Of a DNA stretch of 64,000 nucleotides, positions 44,740-54,977 are shown piece after piece. A program made the translations under genes and the position numbers. Position 1 is the first letter of the stretch; each line of letters opens with the position of its first letter. The notes below the pieces were generated by a model. It ran no database searches. It saw only the letters and a list, made by a program, of their open reading frames with translations, and was not told the DNA's origin. Source of the DNA: Pseudobdellovibrionaceae bacterium (GTDB lineage: Bacteria; Bdellovibrionota; Bdellovibrionia; Bdellovibrionales; Bdellovibrionaceae). The stretch spans positions 62,001-126,000 of the forward strand of contig JAEUWH010000082.1 in NCBI GenBank assembly GCA_016785955.1, in the 5' to 3' direction.

Positions 44740-46302
44740 TTACAACGGAATGTTCCCATGCTTTTTAGCAGGATTGACATCCTTTTTATTTTTCAACATT
44801 TCCAAAGCATCGATAATGCGTTTACGAGTCAGCGCGGGCTCGATCACTTCATCTGTATAGCCAAGCTCGGCGCTGACATACGGGTTGTTGAATTTCTTTT
44901 CATAATCCGCGATCAGTCTGGCCCGTTCGGCCACAGGGTCTTTCGCTTTTTCAATTTCGGCACGCGAGATAATACTGACCGCACCTTCGGCTCCCATCAC
45001 AGCGATTTCCGCTGAAGGATAGGCTAAATTCACATCTGCGCGAAGCAGTTTTGAACCCATAACGATATACGCACCACCATAAGCTTTACGTGTAATAACT
45101 GTCACCTTGGGAACGGTGGCCTCTGCATAGGCATAGAGCAACTTCGCCCCGTGCGTGATGATTCCATTCCACTCTTGATCTTTACCCGGCAGGAAGCCAG
45201 GAACGTCTACGAAGCTAACGATGGGAATATTAAAGGCATCACAGAAACGGATGAAGCGCGCGGCCTTGCGAGACGCTTCGATATTCAAACAACCCGCCAA
45301 AACTTGGGGTTGATTACCGACGATACCAACCGGTCGCCCGTTAAAACGAGCAAAACCCACAACAATGTTTTGCGCATAGTCTTTGTGGACTTCCAAAAAG
45401 TAACCTTCATCCACGCACTCGGTGATGACTTGGATGATATCATAAGGTTTTTTAGGGTTATCTGGAATTAAAGTGTTTAATGCTTCGACGATACGATCAG
45501 GACGGTCATTTGTCGGCAATATCGGCGCATCGTCCAAATTATTTGCCGGCAGGAAATTCAACAATTCGCGAATCATCAACAAACAGCTTTTATCATCGTC
45601 CACCGCAAAATGGGCCACTCCAGATTTTTGCGCGTGTGTGCTGGCGCCGCCCAGGTCTTCTTTGGTGACATCTTCGTGAGTCACCGTTTTGATAACGTCA
45701 GGACCAGTAACAAACATGTAGCTGGATTTGTTCACCATAAAAACAAAATCTGTAATACTTGGCGAATAAACCGCGCCGCCGGCACATGGACCCATGATCG
45801 CCGTGATTTGCGGGATGACGCCACTGCCAGTCACGTTGCGGGTAAAAATATCGGCATAGCCACCCAAAGACTCAATACCTTCTTGGATGCGGGCGCCACC
45901 CGAGTCGTTGATAGAGATAAACGGTGCTCCATTCTTCATCGCAAGGTCCATGACTTTACAGATTTTGTTGGCTTGGGTGCGCGACATCGATCCACCAAAA
46001 ACTGTAAAATCTTGGCTGGAAACGTAAACTAATTTTCCATTCACTCGACCGTAACCGGTGATCACGCCATCGCCGGGAACTAACGTTTTATCCATTCCAA
46101 AGTTCGTACATCGATGGGTCATTAAACGATCGGTTTCCACAAAACTGCCAGGATCCAGCAAAACATCCAATCGTTCGCGCGCCGTTAATCGTCCGCCCTT
46201 TTTATGTTTAGCGATACGATCTTCACCGCCGCCCTTCATGGCGTTTTCATTTTTTCTGTCTAACTCTTGAATCTTTAACAGATTCAGATTTGTAGGTTCC
46301 AT
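44740..46302 (-). CDS. Acyl-CoA carboxylase carboxyltransferase (propionyl/methylcrotonyl/acetyl-CoA type)
   Basis: 520 residues with AGGAG as SD. Single-chain carboxyltransferase fused as N and C halves: [19 protein letters not shown] (N half), [13 protein letters not shown] and [16 protein letters not shown] with oxyanion Gly residues, and [35 protein letters not shown] in the C half. This PccB/MmdA-type architecture carries CO2 from biotin to a short acyl-CoA. The VDVPGFLPG and D/S pattern favour propionyl-CoA over acetyl-CoA, but substrate is uncertain. Confidence 0.92.
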   Translation of the reverse strand: MEPTNLNLLKIQELDRKNENAMKGGGEDRIAKHKKGGRLTARERLDVLLDPGSFVETDRLMTHRCTNFGMDKTLVPGDGVITGYGRVNGKLVYVSSQDFTVFGGSMSRTQANKICKVMDLAMKNGAPFISINDSGGARIQEGIESLGGYADIFTRNVTGSGVIPQITAIMGPCAGGAVYSPSITDFVFMVNKSSYMFVTGPDVIKTVTHEDVTKEDLGGASTHAQKSGVAHFAVDDDKSCLLMIRELLNFLPANNLDDAPILPTNDRPDRIVEALNTLIPDNPKKPYDIIQVITECVDEGYFLEVHKDYAQNIVVGFARFNGRPVGIVGNQPQVLAGCLNIEASRKAARFIRFCDAFNIPIVSFVDVPGFLPGKDQEWNGIITHGAKLLYAYAEATVPKVTVITRKAYGGAYIVMGSKLLRADVNLAYPSAEIAVMGAEGAVSIISRAEIEKAKDPVAERARLIADYEKKFNNPYVSAELGYTDEVIEPALTRKRIIDALEMLKNKKDVNPAKKHGNIPL

Positions 46303-46359
46303 ATTGCTCCTAAAAATTTTAAATCTAAGTTCTTTCTAATTTTAATTTTTTAATATCTC

Positions 46360-47649
46360 TTAAGGGTAACTGCGACCGTACAGCCGAGGAAACGGAATCG
46401 TTTCACGTACATGTGGCAGGCCGCAAATCCAAGTCACGGTACGCTCGATACCCAAACCAAACCCACTATGAGGAAATGAACCAAATCGACGAAGATCCAA
46501 GTACCATTGAAAATCCTTTTCATCTAATTTGTGCTCTTTGATTTTGGTCATCAGTTTTTCAATACTCTCTTCGCGTTGACCGCCACCAATAATTTCGCCG
46601 TAACCTTCGGTAGCCAGCAAATCACAGCCCATTGCATATCCTGGCTCTTTAGGATCTTCTTTCATATAAAAAGCTTTGATGGCCTGAGGATAATGGTGAA
46701 CAAAGACGGGTTTATCAAATTTCGACGAAACAATGGTTTCATCCGGAGCACCGAAATCATCTCCAATTTGAAATTCTGGATTTTCTTTTTTAATCATTTC
46801 TGCCGCTTCACGATAGTGTAGACGGGGGAACGGACCCTTGATCACCTCGAGCTTGCTCATGTCACGCTCGATCACGCGAAATTCGTCCGCACGATTTTTA
46901 ATTGTACGCTGGACAATGTACTCCACAAATTGCTCGGCCAAATCCATGTTGTCGTACATGTCGTTGAAGGCAACCTCTGGCTCAACCATCCAAAACTCGA
47001 TCAAGTGTCGGCGTGTTTTGGATTTCTCTGCGCGAAAAGTGGGTCCAAAGCAATAAACTTTGCCCAGAGCCGCCGCGGTGGCCTCCATGTATAACTGTCC
47101 CGACTGTGACAAATACATTTTTTCATCAAAATACTTAGTTTCAAACAGGTTTGAAGTTCCCTCACAAGCGCTTGGCGTGAAGATCGGAGCGTCCGTCAAA
47201 GTGAACCCGCGGCCGTCAAAAAAATCACGAATAGCAGAAATAATTTCGTGACGGATGCGCATGATTGCATGCTGACGTTTAGAGCGCAGCCACAAGTGAC
47301 GATTTTCCATTAAAAAATCAGTGCCGTGATCCTTAGGGGAAATAGGATAGTTTTCGGAAGTGGCGATAATTTCTAACGTCTTAGCGCCAATTTCAAAGAC
47401 ATTTTCGTGCTTGGGATGCTTCTTAACAATTCCGGTCACTTTCACGGAACTTTCTTGGGTGGCTTTGTCGAACAGCTCTAGAGCGGCCTCGTCGGCCTCG
47501 CCTTTAAAAAACACACATGGAACAATACCCGTTCCATCTCGGAGTTCTAAGAACTTTACTTTTCCAGAAGAGCGAGCCTGATAGACCCAACCTTTTAACT
47601 CGACGTGTTCGCCAATATGATTCTTCAAATCACTAATAAAAAACCGCAT
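46360..47649 (-). CDS. asnS: Asparaginyl-tRNA synthetase
   Basis: 429 residues, class IIb synthetase. OB-fold anticodon-binding domain at ~15-110 ([20 protein letters not shown]), motif 2 [21 protein letters not shown] (~205-225 region) and motif 3 [19 protein letters not shown] close to the C-terminus. The sequence ends with LYGRSYP, and there is no aspartyl-type insertion, so it is AsnRS. ACGAGG precedes the ATG at 5 bp. Direct charging implies the cell need not rely on GatCAB for Asn-tRNA. Confidence 0.93.
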   Translation of the reverse strand: MRFFISDLKNHIGEHVELKGWVYQARSSGKVKFLELRDGTGIVPCVFFKGEADEAALELFDKATQESSVKVTGIVKKHPKHENVFEIGAKTLEIIATSENYPISPKDHGTDFLMENRHLWLRSKRQHAIMRIRHEIISAIRDFFDGRGFTLTDAPIFTPSACEGTSNLFETKYFDEKMYLSQSGQLYMEATAAALGKVYCFGPTFRAEKSKTRRHLIEFWMVEPEVAFNDMYDNMDLAEQFVEYIVQRTIKNRADEFRVIERDMSKLEVIKGPFPRLHYREAAEMIKKENPEFQIGDDFGAPDETIVSSKFDKPVFVHHYPQAIKAFYMKEDPKEPGYAMGCDLLATEGYGEIIGGGQREESIEKLMTKIKEHKLDEKDFQWYLDLRRFGSFPHSGFGLGIERTVTWICGLPHVRETIPFPRLYGRSYP

Positions 47650-47793
47650 AAAAACCTCGTTGCAATTTTTTATATGATTTATGGAATTAATCCAATAAAC
47701 ATAAGGTCATCACGCTTTGCATCCGAAAGGGGTAAAGGACCAGAAATGGCGCACAGCTTCTGGCCAGAATAATGGCGGTTTAAACGACGACGA

Positions 47794-49041
47794 CTATCGA
47801 GCTAAATAATTATAGGCTTTCAACAGATTCAATCGACCACGTGAAGCAACTCGAAATTCGTGATTAGGTATTACATCGACCGATTTCACAAGTGCTTCTT
47901 TGATTTGTAACGAAGTCATATCCGGGAACGCGCTCCACAGCGCTGCCGCTGCCCCGGTTACAAAAGGGGCTGCCATGCTGGTGCCTTTTAAATATTCATA
48001 CTTTTCATTGGGTGTAGTGCTTAAAATATCATCCCCTGGGGCGGCTAGGTGAACCAAGTTAAAACTGCTGTTGGAAAATGAGGTCATATAGTCGTTATAG
48101 TTCGATGCTCCAACAGTAATTTGCCCCGAAATATTGAATGCGGCTGGGTAGGTGGGATTAAAATCTAAGTCGCGGCTTTCATTTCCCGCCGCTACAACAA
48201 TTAAAACGCCTTTTTTTGAAATTTCTTGAAATGCGTCCCGTAAAGTCGCGACGCAAACACTGCCACCCCAGCTGGCGTTGATCACTTTGGCGCCTCGTGA
48301 AACCACATAGTTCATAGCATTGATCGCATCTCCCAGCGAACCGGATCCATCATTTGAAATAAAAGGAGCGGCGACAATTTTGGCTTCGGGGGCAATGCCT
48401 TTCATCATTCCGCTGTGATCGGCGGCCACGATTCCCGCCACATGAGTACCATGCACGTTTTGGATCGTGTAGTTAGTCACATTGGTAAAATTAGCACTTG
48501 AATAATCGTCGATGTAGCCGTTCTCGTCATCGTCTTTTCCATTGTTAGGAATTTCCTTGGTATTAATCAAGATCTGGTCTTTCAATTTTGAATGGGTTAC
48601 ATCCACGTAAGAATCGACGATGCCGACGATAATGTTTTTACCCTTAGCATTTTTTTGCCACACTTGATCGGCTTGAATAATGGCTTGTCCCCATACTTGA
48701 TCGGCCGTGGTCGTTGCGTAAGGCGCCAATGACTCGGATGATGCGCTCAGTTCATCTTTTGTGTAAAATTGAACTTTGTGATCAAAGTGAACTTTTTTAA
48801 TTTTATCCAGGTTGCGGGTGACAAAACCTTTTCGAAAGTTTTCTTCGTTTTCACCCTGTTCCTTGGTGAACGTACCGTCTTCCCAGTGAACAATGTATTG
48901 ATTTTCAATGGCCTCGGCCTGGCAATTGTTTGCGGTTGTTTTGTTTGCAAAAACACTTTCCGGTGTCTTTTGGCCTTCTTTCGCACAAGAAATTAGAAAA
49001 ACAAATGAGGCCAATAGCAGGGTCAGTCGTACAACATCCAT
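47794..49041 (-). CDS. Subtilisin-family (S8) serine protease, lipoprotein
   Basis: 415 residues from the Met at 49041 (MDVVRLTLLLASFVFLISC): GGAG is 6 bp upstream and the start gives a clean lipobox (LISC). Propeptide-like region (~30-120; residues NQYIVHWEDGTF) then the catalytic triad: Asp in VDSYVD (~142, DS-Y instead of DSG), His in HGTHVAG (~197), Ser in GTSMAAPFVTG (~355), with oxyanion Asn in AAGNESRD. Most likely an outer-membrane-anchored extracellular or periplasmic protease. Confidence 0.9.
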   Translation of the reverse strand: MDVVRLTLLLASFVFLISCAKEGQKTPESVFANKTTANNCQAEAIENQYIVHWEDGTFTKEQGENEENFRKGFVTRNLDKIKKVHFDHKVQFYTKDELSASSESLAPYATTTADQVWGQAIIQADQVWQKNAKGKNIIVGIVDSYVDVTHSKLKDQILINTKEIPNNGKDDDENGYIDDYSSANFTNVTNYTIQNVHGTHVAGIVAADHSGMMKGIAPEAKIVAAPFISNDGSGSLGDAINAMNYVVSRGAKVINASWGGSVCVATLRDAFQEISKKGVLIVVAAGNESRDLDFNPTYPAAFNISGQITVGASNYNDYMTSFSNSSFNLVHLAAPGDDILSTTPNEKYEYLKGTSMAAPFVTGAAAALWSAFPDMTSLQIKEALVKSVDVIPNHEFRVASRGRLNLLKAYNYLAR

Positions 49042-49424
49042 GTGTATCTCCATCGCGGTGGTCCCTATTGTGATGACTCGCTAGGGTCCGGTTCTGGTGA
49101 ACTGTTCGACGTAAAAGCAGTGTCAATAGAGTCTATTTTTGCAGAACTAGACTTCGATCGAGGAAACGGAAACTCTGCGTACGCCCTAAAAAAGGCGCAT
49201 TCGAAAAAAAGAAAACACGCCGTAAAAAACCTGATGTATAAGAAAAACAGACCTTAAAATTGACGGAAATTTTTTTAACCGGAAAGGTAGAGGTTGATTT
49301 TTTGTTTTATTTTAGCTTTGAAGCCTTTTGCCGCCTTGAAGGCCAGGAAAATCATTTCCCGCTAGATTGTGGATCAAGATCTAGGTAAAACATAAACTCA
49401 GCAAGAATGGTTCAAGGAGCTTTG
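49042..49424. other. Intergenic region between divergent protease genes
   Basis: 383 bp. A 71-codon plus-strand frame (49042-49257) ends in a basic KKAHSKKRKHAVKN stretch but has no SD and no family; it may be chance. The rest is AT-rich upstream DNA for the S9 peptidase gene, with no clear promoter beyond AT-rich runs. Confidence 0.4.
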
Positions 49425-51308
49425 ATGAAACTATTTTTAGTCTTAATGATTTCGTTCGTGTTTGGTCAAACAAGTTTATCGAAAGAAAATGTTGATTTGA
49501 TTCCGCTAAGAGATTTTTTTAAAAATCCGGATTCCATAAACTATCAGATTTCCCCTGATGGAAAATGGATTTCATATTTAAAACCCTACGAACGGCGGTT
49601 GAATATCTTTGTCAAAGAAAACAAAGATGGCGCTCAAGAAACCAGGGTCACTTCGGTTACAGATCGAGACCTGGGCAACTATTTTTGGAAGGGCAACCAG
49701 CACCTGGTCTATACGCGTGACTTTGGTGGCGATGAAAATTTTCATGTGTTTACAGTCGATCTAAAAACAAAAACTGAAAAAGATGTAACTAATTTTCCCA
49801 ATACTCGCGCCGGGGTGGTGGACGCGCTAGAGAATGTCAAAGACGACGAAATGATTATTTCGCACAATATGCGGGACAAAAAAGTATTTGATGTCTACAG
49901 ATTAAATATCAAAACGGGAAAGTTAGTCTTGCTGGCGAAGAACCCGGGGACCATCATAAATTGGATTACCGATCATTCCGGACGCCTGCGGGCAGCTGTC
50001 GAGTCTGAAGGATTAGACTACCATATTCTTTATCGTGATACCGAGGACCAGAAGTTTTCAAAAGTATTTTCGTACACCTATAAAGAATCTTTTGAGCCCG
50101 TATTTTTCACCTTTGATAATCGTAATCTGTATGCGCTTTCCAATATCAATCGCGACAAGGCCAGCGTGGTCGAATTTGATTTGAAAAACAGGAAAGAATC
50201 CCGAATCATTTATCAGCATCCCGACGTGGATGTGTCCACGTTGAATTACTCGCGCAAACGCAAAGTTCTAACCGCGGCTGGGATTGTGACGTGGAAGACA
50301 ATTCCTCAATTTTTTGATCCCGTGATGGAAAATATATACAACAAAGTCGCTGAAAAACTGATCGGTAAAGAAGTGCGCATCGTTTCAACCACGAAAAATG
50401 AAGATCTTTTTATTATACGGTCATTGTCGGATCGATCCTTTGGGGCATTCTATGTCTATGATGCCACCAAAGATGAATTAAAACTGTTGGCTCAAGTGGC
50501 GCCATGGCTAGACGAAGAGAAATTAAATCCGACAAAACCCGTTAGCTATCTATCCAGAGATGGATTGACGATTAATGGCTATTTAACTTTGCCAAAAGAT
50601 AAAAAAGCTAAAAACTTGCCGATTGTTATCAATCCTCATGGTGGCCCTTGGCACCGTGACGTGTGGGGATACAATCCGCAAGTGCAGTTTTTGGTTAATC
50701 GTGGTTATGGAGTTTTGCAAATGAATTTCCGTGGTTCCACTGGTTATGGGAAAAGCTTTTTGCAGGCGTCTTACAAGCAATGGGGACTCAAGATGCAGGA
50801 TGATGTTACCGACGGCGTGAAGTGGCTTATTCAAGAGGGAATTGCGGATCCAGATAAAATTTGCATTTATGGTGGCTCTTATGGTGGCTATGCGACGCTG
50901 GCCGGTTTAGTTAAAGAGCCTAAATTGTATGCTTGCGGAATTGATTTTGTGGGCGTTTCGAATTTATTCACGTTTATGAACACGATCCCACCCTATTGGA
51001 CAACGGAACTCGAGAAGCTTTATGAAATGGTAGGGCATCCCGAAAAAGATAAAGCTCAGCTGACGGCGACGTCTCCGGCATTGAATGCCGATAAAATCAA
51101 AGCACCGTTGCTGATCGTTCAGGGCGCAAAAGACCCACGCGTGAACAAGGCGGAGTCAGATCAAATGGTTCAGGCTTTGGAAAAGCGTGGGGTGAAAGTT
51201 CAATACATTGTGAAAGATAATGAGGGGCATGGGTTTCGCAACGAAGAAAATCGAATTGAATTCTACGAGGCGATGGAGGTGTTTCTGAAAAAGCACATCG
51301 GTAAATAG
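49425..51308 (+). CDS. S9-family peptidase (acylaminoacyl/dipeptidyl-peptidase-like), exported
   Basis: 627 residues from the ATG at 49425, which has AAGGAG 5 bp before it; the frame extends to 49407. Signal peptide MKLFLVLMISFVFGQTSLS. An N-terminal beta-propeller (~30-360; repeated ISPDGKWISY and later blades) precedes the hydrolase: HGGPWHRD oxyanion loop, catalytic Ser in GGSYGGYATL (~485), Asp in GAKDPRVN (~568), His in NEGHGF (~600). A second S9 enzyme beside the S9A lipoprotein, of the S9C type. Confidence 0.92.
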   Translation: MKLFLVLMISFVFGQTSLSKENVDLIPLRDFFKNPDSINYQISPDGKWISYLKPYERRLNIFVKENKDGAQETRVTSVTDRDLGNYFWKGNQHLVYTRDFGGDENFHVFTVDLKTKTEKDVTNFPNTRAGVVDALENVKDDEMIISHNMRDKKVFDVYRLNIKTGKLVLLAKNPGTIINWITDHSGRLRAAVESEGLDYHILYRDTEDQKFSKVFSYTYKESFEPVFFTFDNRNLYALSNINRDKASVVEFDLKNRKESRIIYQHPDVDVSTLNYSRKRKVLTAAGIVTWKTIPQFFDPVMENIYNKVAEKLIGKEVRIVSTTKNEDLFIIRSLSDRSFGAFYVYDATKDELKLLAQVAPWLDEEKLNPTKPVSYLSRDGLTINGYLTLPKDKKAKNLPIVINPHGGPWHRDVWGYNPQVQFLVNRGYGVLQMNFRGSTGYGKSFLQASYKQWGLKMQDDVTDGVKWLIQEGIADPDKICIYGGSYGGYATLAGLVKEPKLYACGIDFVGVSNLFTFMNTIPPYWTTELEKLYEMVGHPEKDKAQLTATSPALNADKIKAPLLIVQGAKDPRVNKAESDQMVQALEKRGVKVQYIVKDNEGHGFRNEENRIEFYEAMEVFLKKHIGK

Positions 51309-51561
51309 CCACCACACTGTGATCGTTTTGACTCATTTAAAAAGGTAACTATAGATTAAGCCGCTTTAGACTTAACTTGATTCCATTTGGCTCTGTCGTG
51401 CGTTCATTTTTTCGGCATAGTGATTGCTAACTCTACAGAACAAGATTCGTTGTTGGTTTTAGTGCAGATTATAAATCGATCTAAGAAAGATTTACATAAA
51501 TGTGCCCAAAAAAGACATCGAAGCGGGGGAGAGCGAAACGCTCTTTAAAAATGGGGTTAGC

Positions 51562-52053
51562 ATGTTGAGCACATTGTTCTTAAAAAAAATATTTTACTTT
51601 TTCACGACGGGAACGTTGTTATTTTATATTGTTTCCTTTGAAACCTCGGGACACGCGGCGGACGAGGAAAAAGTCCGACTCGAGATGATCCAGTGTCAGG
51701 AAAATGTTCGCGCGATGAACGCGGGACGCATTTTCACTTTAAAAGAAAGATTTCAAATCACATTTAAAAATATTGTCCGTCTAAATTTAGCTGAACAAAA
51801 AGCCGTAAGTTCCTATTTAAAAGAAATGAAATCCTCGTTGGTTAAACAAGGAACATCAAATCCTTTGAAGGTATCTACTTATAAATTTCACAGTGCCACG
51901 AATCAGCTTTTAGGATTTAAGGTGGTTGTTCAAGACTGGGAAAGCTCGATGGATGAAGTGACCTATTTTCTAGATCAAGATGCGCAAATCCTGTTTAAAC
52001 ATGTGGACAGGTTCGTTCCGGAAAAAACTTGGACGTGCGAAAAAAACAGCTAG
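51562..52053 (+). CDS. Exported protein of unknown function
   Basis: 163 residues from the ATG at 51562 (MLSTLFLKKIFYFF), with GGGG 6 bp upstream and a plausible signal peptide ending near GHAAD; an in-frame GTG at 51502 would add a charged 20-residue leader and hide the signal. The mature part is a soluble mixed alpha/beta domain with two Cys (IQCQE, TWTCEK). No family recognised. It converges on punA. Confidence 0.68.
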   Translation: MLSTLFLKKIFYFFTTGTLLFYIVSFETSGHAADEEKVRLEMIQCQENVRAMNAGRIFTLKERFQITFKNIVRLNLAEQKAVSSYLKEMKSSLVKQGTSNPLKVSTYKFHSATNQLLGFKVVVQDWESSMDEVTYFLDQDAQILFKHVDRFVPEKTWTCEKNS

Positions 52054-52065
52054 TTCCTGTTGGCC

Positions 52066-52890
52066 CTACAGAGTTTCGATCAGTGTCTTCATAAAATTAG
52101 AAAACTTCTGCTCTACTTTTTTAGCGGTTTCGGTGACTTCCTCGTGAGACAACTTTTGACGAGAAATCCCTGCGGCTAAGTTTGTAATACAGCTAAGTGC
52201 CCCTACGCGAAGACCTAAATGGTTTGCGGCGATGACTTCAGGTACGGTGGACATGCCCACGGCTTTTCCACCGAGAAGCTTAAGATAGCGAACCTCTGCT
52301 GGAGTTTCATAAGTGGGTCCGCTGACAGCGCAATAAATACCTTTATGATATCGAGTTCCCATGTTTTGAAAGATTTTTTCCATGGCCGAAATCATGGAAT
52401 GATCATAGGCTTCGGTCATGTCAGGAAAACGTGGGCCAAGCTCTTTGATGTTTGGTCCCATCAACGGATTGATACCCATCAAATTGATATGATCTTCGAT
52501 GATCATAAAATCACCTGCTTGCATGGTATCGCCAAAACCACCCGCCGAGTTGGTCAGAATTAACGTTTCAATTCCCAGCAGGGCCAGCGTTCGTGTGGGA
52601 AATACCACGGACTCCATGCTGTGGCCTTCGTAATAATGATTGCGGCCTTGAAGTATGACGATACTTTTATTTCCCAATTGGCCCAAGATAAGATTGCCTT
52701 GGTGCCCTTCGACGGTCGTAGACATAAAATGGGGAATGGCGCTGTAAGGGATTTTACACGTGACTTGAATTTGATCAACAAAGGCACCCAAACCAGAACC
52801 TAAAATCAAACCAATTTGTGGCTTCGTTGATGTTTGACTGCGAATAAAACTCACAGCTTCTGTTAAATTATCTAAAACCAAATTTTTCAA
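52066..52890 (-). CDS. punA: Purine nucleoside phosphorylase (trimeric type)
   Basis: 274 residues. It splits (deoxy)inosine and (deoxy)guanosine with phosphate to base and (deoxy)ribose-1-phosphate. Signatures: IGLILGSGLG phosphate loop, VEGHQGNLILG, LQGRNHYYEGH, ILTNSAGGF and GMSTVPEVIAANHLG, typical of the PNP/MTAP family, PunA subgroup (trimeric, 6-oxopurine specific). Third gene of deoC-deoA-punA. Two AGTATTTAG direct repeats lie in its 92-bp upstream gap. Confidence 0.9.
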   Translation of the reverse strand: MKNLVLDNLTEAVSFIRSQTSTKPQIGLILGSGLGAFVDQIQVTCKIPYSAIPHFMSTTVEGHQGNLILGQLGNKSIVILQGRNHYYEGHSMESVVFPTRTLALLGIETLILTNSAGGFGDTMQAGDFMIIEDHINLMGINPLMGPNIKELGPRFPDMTEAYDHSMISAMEKIFQNMGTRYHKGIYCAVSGPTYETPAEVRYLKLLGGKAVGMSTVPEVIAANHLGLRVGALSCITNLAAGISRQKLSHEEVTETAKKVEQKFSNFMKTLIETL

Positions 52891-52926
52891 TAGAAACCCC
52901 TTAGATCGAATTTAACCATCAAAACT

Positions 52927-52951
52927 AGTATTTAGCAAACCCAGTATTTAG
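52927..52951. promoter_or_regulatory. Direct repeat AGTATTTAG upstream of punA
   Basis: Two copies (52927-52935 and 52943-52951), 16 bp between starts, in the deoA-punA gap. Could be an operator, but nine bases is short. Confidence 0.25.
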
Positions 52952-52982
52952 TCTAGGGAGTTTTTGGGCCGCTCGCTAAGAC

Positions 52983-54299
52983 TCAAGTTAAATGGTTTAA
53001 AACCAGTCGATCTTTCTTTATTTTCGAAGATTTTACGACAAAAGACGCTTGTAAATCAGGCAATGCGTGTTGGAACAACTCTTGGTTATCCCCATGAATT
53101 GTAAAAATTGTGTCGCCCTTTTGAACGAGATCGCCGATTTTACAGTGAAATTCGATTCCAGCCGTTCCTTCGATCACGTCCTCTTTAATTTTTCGTCCTG
53201 CTCGCACTTTGATGGCGGCCAGCCCTATTTTTTCTACGTCGAATGAATGAATGAATCCTTTTTTTGTGGTTTTTACCTCAAGCGAGCGGGTGGGCAGCGG
53301 TAATTTGTCAATATTGCCCGTATGAAGAACACAGAGTTCTTTAAATTTCTCCCACGCCTTTCCTGACTCCAGAATTTCTTTGGCATGCGCCAAGCTTTTA
53401 TCTCGAGATTTATATTTCCCAGACAGAAACATCATTTCAGAGGCTAAAATTAGGCTAAGTTCCCGCGTATCATGATAGGAATCATAGCCGTATTTATTAA
53501 TATGAGTTTTGCCTTTCATTATCTCGAGACACTCAAAAACTTCCAAAGAGTTTCCCGCGTACCGGCCCAGGGGTTGATTCATCGATGTCAAAAATGCCGA
53601 GATTTTTTTTCCATAGCGCTTGGCAATCTTCATCAAGTATTTGGCCAAAACGGCGGCATCTTTAGTTTTCTTCATAAAAGCGCCCGAACCAAATTTTACA
53701 TCCAGAACCAGGCCATCAATTCCTTCGGCAAGCTTCTTGGACATGATACTGGCGCAGATCAATGGAATACAGTCAACGGTGGCGGTCACATCGCGAAGAG
53801 CATACAATTTTTTGTCGGCGGGACAGATCTCTTTGGTTTGCCCAATAAAGGCGATGTTGTGAGTTTCGATAGCGGCGATGAACTGTTCCAGCGAAAGCTG
53901 GGTGTTAAAACCGGGAATTGACTCCAGCTTATCCAAAGTGCCACCGGTGTGGCCAAGCCCGCGGCCAGAGATCATGGGAACGGGGATGCCGGCGGCTGCA
54001 ACGATAGGACCTAAAATCAAACTTGTCTTATCACCGACACCGCCGGTTGAGTGTTTGTCGACTTTAAATTTAGGTATGTTGGAAAAATCGACCGTAATTC
54101 CCGAGTGAATCATAGATTTTGTAAGACCAAAAGTTTCCTTTTCGGTCATGCCGTTGAAAAAAACAGCCATCAACCATGCGGCCATTTGATAATCGGGAAT
54201 ATCGCCACGTGTGTAGCTTTGGATGAGAAAATCAATCTCTTCCAGGTCTAACTCTTGGGCGTTTCGTTTCTTTCTAATGATTTCAGTTTGTAAAAGCAT
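52983..54299 (-). CDS. deoA: Pyrimidine-nucleoside (thymidine) phosphorylase
   Basis: 438 residues. N-terminal helical domain, then the anion-binding hinge KVDKHSTGGVGDKTSLILGP and SGRGLGHTGGTLDKLESIPG, both diagnostic for thymidine/pyrimidine phosphorylases; a C-terminal domain with a hammerhead-like biotin-fold follows (from ~345). It converts thymidine or uridine to base and sugar-1-phosphate. The start is six bases after the deoC stop, so the genes are one operon. Confidence 0.93.
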   Translation of the reverse strand: MLLQTEIIRKKRNAQELDLEEIDFLIQSYTRGDIPDYQMAAWLMAVFFNGMTEKETFGLTKSMIHSGITVDFSNIPKFKVDKHSTGGVGDKTSLILGPIVAAAGIPVPMISGRGLGHTGGTLDKLESIPGFNTQLSLEQFIAAIETHNIAFIGQTKEICPADKKLYALRDVTATVDCIPLICASIMSKKLAEGIDGLVLDVKFGSGAFMKKTKDAAVLAKYLMKIAKRYGKKISAFLTSMNQPLGRYAGNSLEVFECLEIMKGKTHINKYGYDSYHDTRELSLILASEMMFLSGKYKSRDKSLAHAKEILESGKAWEKFKELCVLHTGNIDKLPLPTRSLEVKTTKKGFIHSFDVEKIGLAAIKVRAGRKIKEDVIEGTAGIEFHCKIGDLVQKGDTIFTIHGDNQELFQHALPDLQASFVVKSSKIKKDRLVLNHLT

Positions 54300-54305
54300 A
54301 ACGTC

Positions 54306-54971
54306 CTAATAGCTAGACTCAGAGTCTGAGCCTTGAATAAGATGGATTCCCGCAGAAGTTCCCAAGCGATTGGCTCCGGCTTTGATAAATTCGATAGCCT
54401 GCGCTTCAGTTTTAATTCCGCCACTGGCTTTGATTTTCATGTGCGGAGCGAGCGTTTTTTTGAACAAAGCAATATCGCCAACGTGTGCGCCATTCGAAGC
54501 AAATCCCGTCGAAGTTTTCACAAAATGAGCCCCTGCAGATTCGATAATTTTGCAGGCCGTTGTTTTTTCGTCATCATTGAGTAGGGCGGTTTCAATGATG
54601 ACTTTTAAGATATTTCCCTGACAAGATTTCAGCACGGATGCGATATCGGTTTCGACAACGGAATAATCTTTATCTTTGAGGGCACCAATGTTGATGACCA
54701 TGTCTATTTCACGTGCGCCTTGAACCACGGCCCACTCGGCTTCAAAAGCTTTGGTCGCAGTGCTGTTCGCACCTAAAGGAAATCCCACGACGGTGCAAAC
54801 TTTCACAGAGGTACCGGTCAGTAAACGCGCGCACAGTGGAACCCAATATGAATTTACACAAACGGAAAAAAAACGATGCGTTTTGGCTTCGTCACAAAGT
54901 TTAATGATTTCATCCTTTCGGACATCAGGCTTAAGCAAAGTATGATCAATATAAGAAGCTAGATCTTTCAT
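54306..54971 (-). CDS. deoC: Deoxyribose-phosphate aldolase
   Basis: 221 residues, TIM barrel class I aldolase that cuts deoxyribose-5-phosphate to glyceraldehyde-3-phosphate and acetaldehyde. Recognised by DHTLLKPDV near the N-terminus, VINIGALKDKDY, KVIIETALL and FVKTSTGFA (Schiff-base Lys), and IKASGGIKT. First gene of the nucleoside operon; the preceding DNA has a good promoter whose -10 lies six bases before the ATG, and there is no SD, so the mRNA is probably leaderless. Confidence 0.95.
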   Translation of the reverse strand: MKDLASYIDHTLLKPDVRKDEIIKLCDEAKTHRFFSVCVNSYWVPLCARLLTGTSVKVCTVVGFPLGANSTATKAFEAEWAVVQGAREIDMVINIGALKDKDYSVVETDIASVLKSCQGNILKVIIETALLNDDEKTTACKIIESAGAHFVKTSTGFASNGAHVGDIALFKKTLAPHMKIKASGGIKTEAQAIEFIKAGANRLGTSAGIHLIQGSDSESSY

Positions 54972-54977
54972 ATCTAA

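Noticed and set aside
49042-49257. 71-codon plus-strand frame with basic C-terminus
   Set aside because: No SD and no family; kept only as a note in the intergenic entry.
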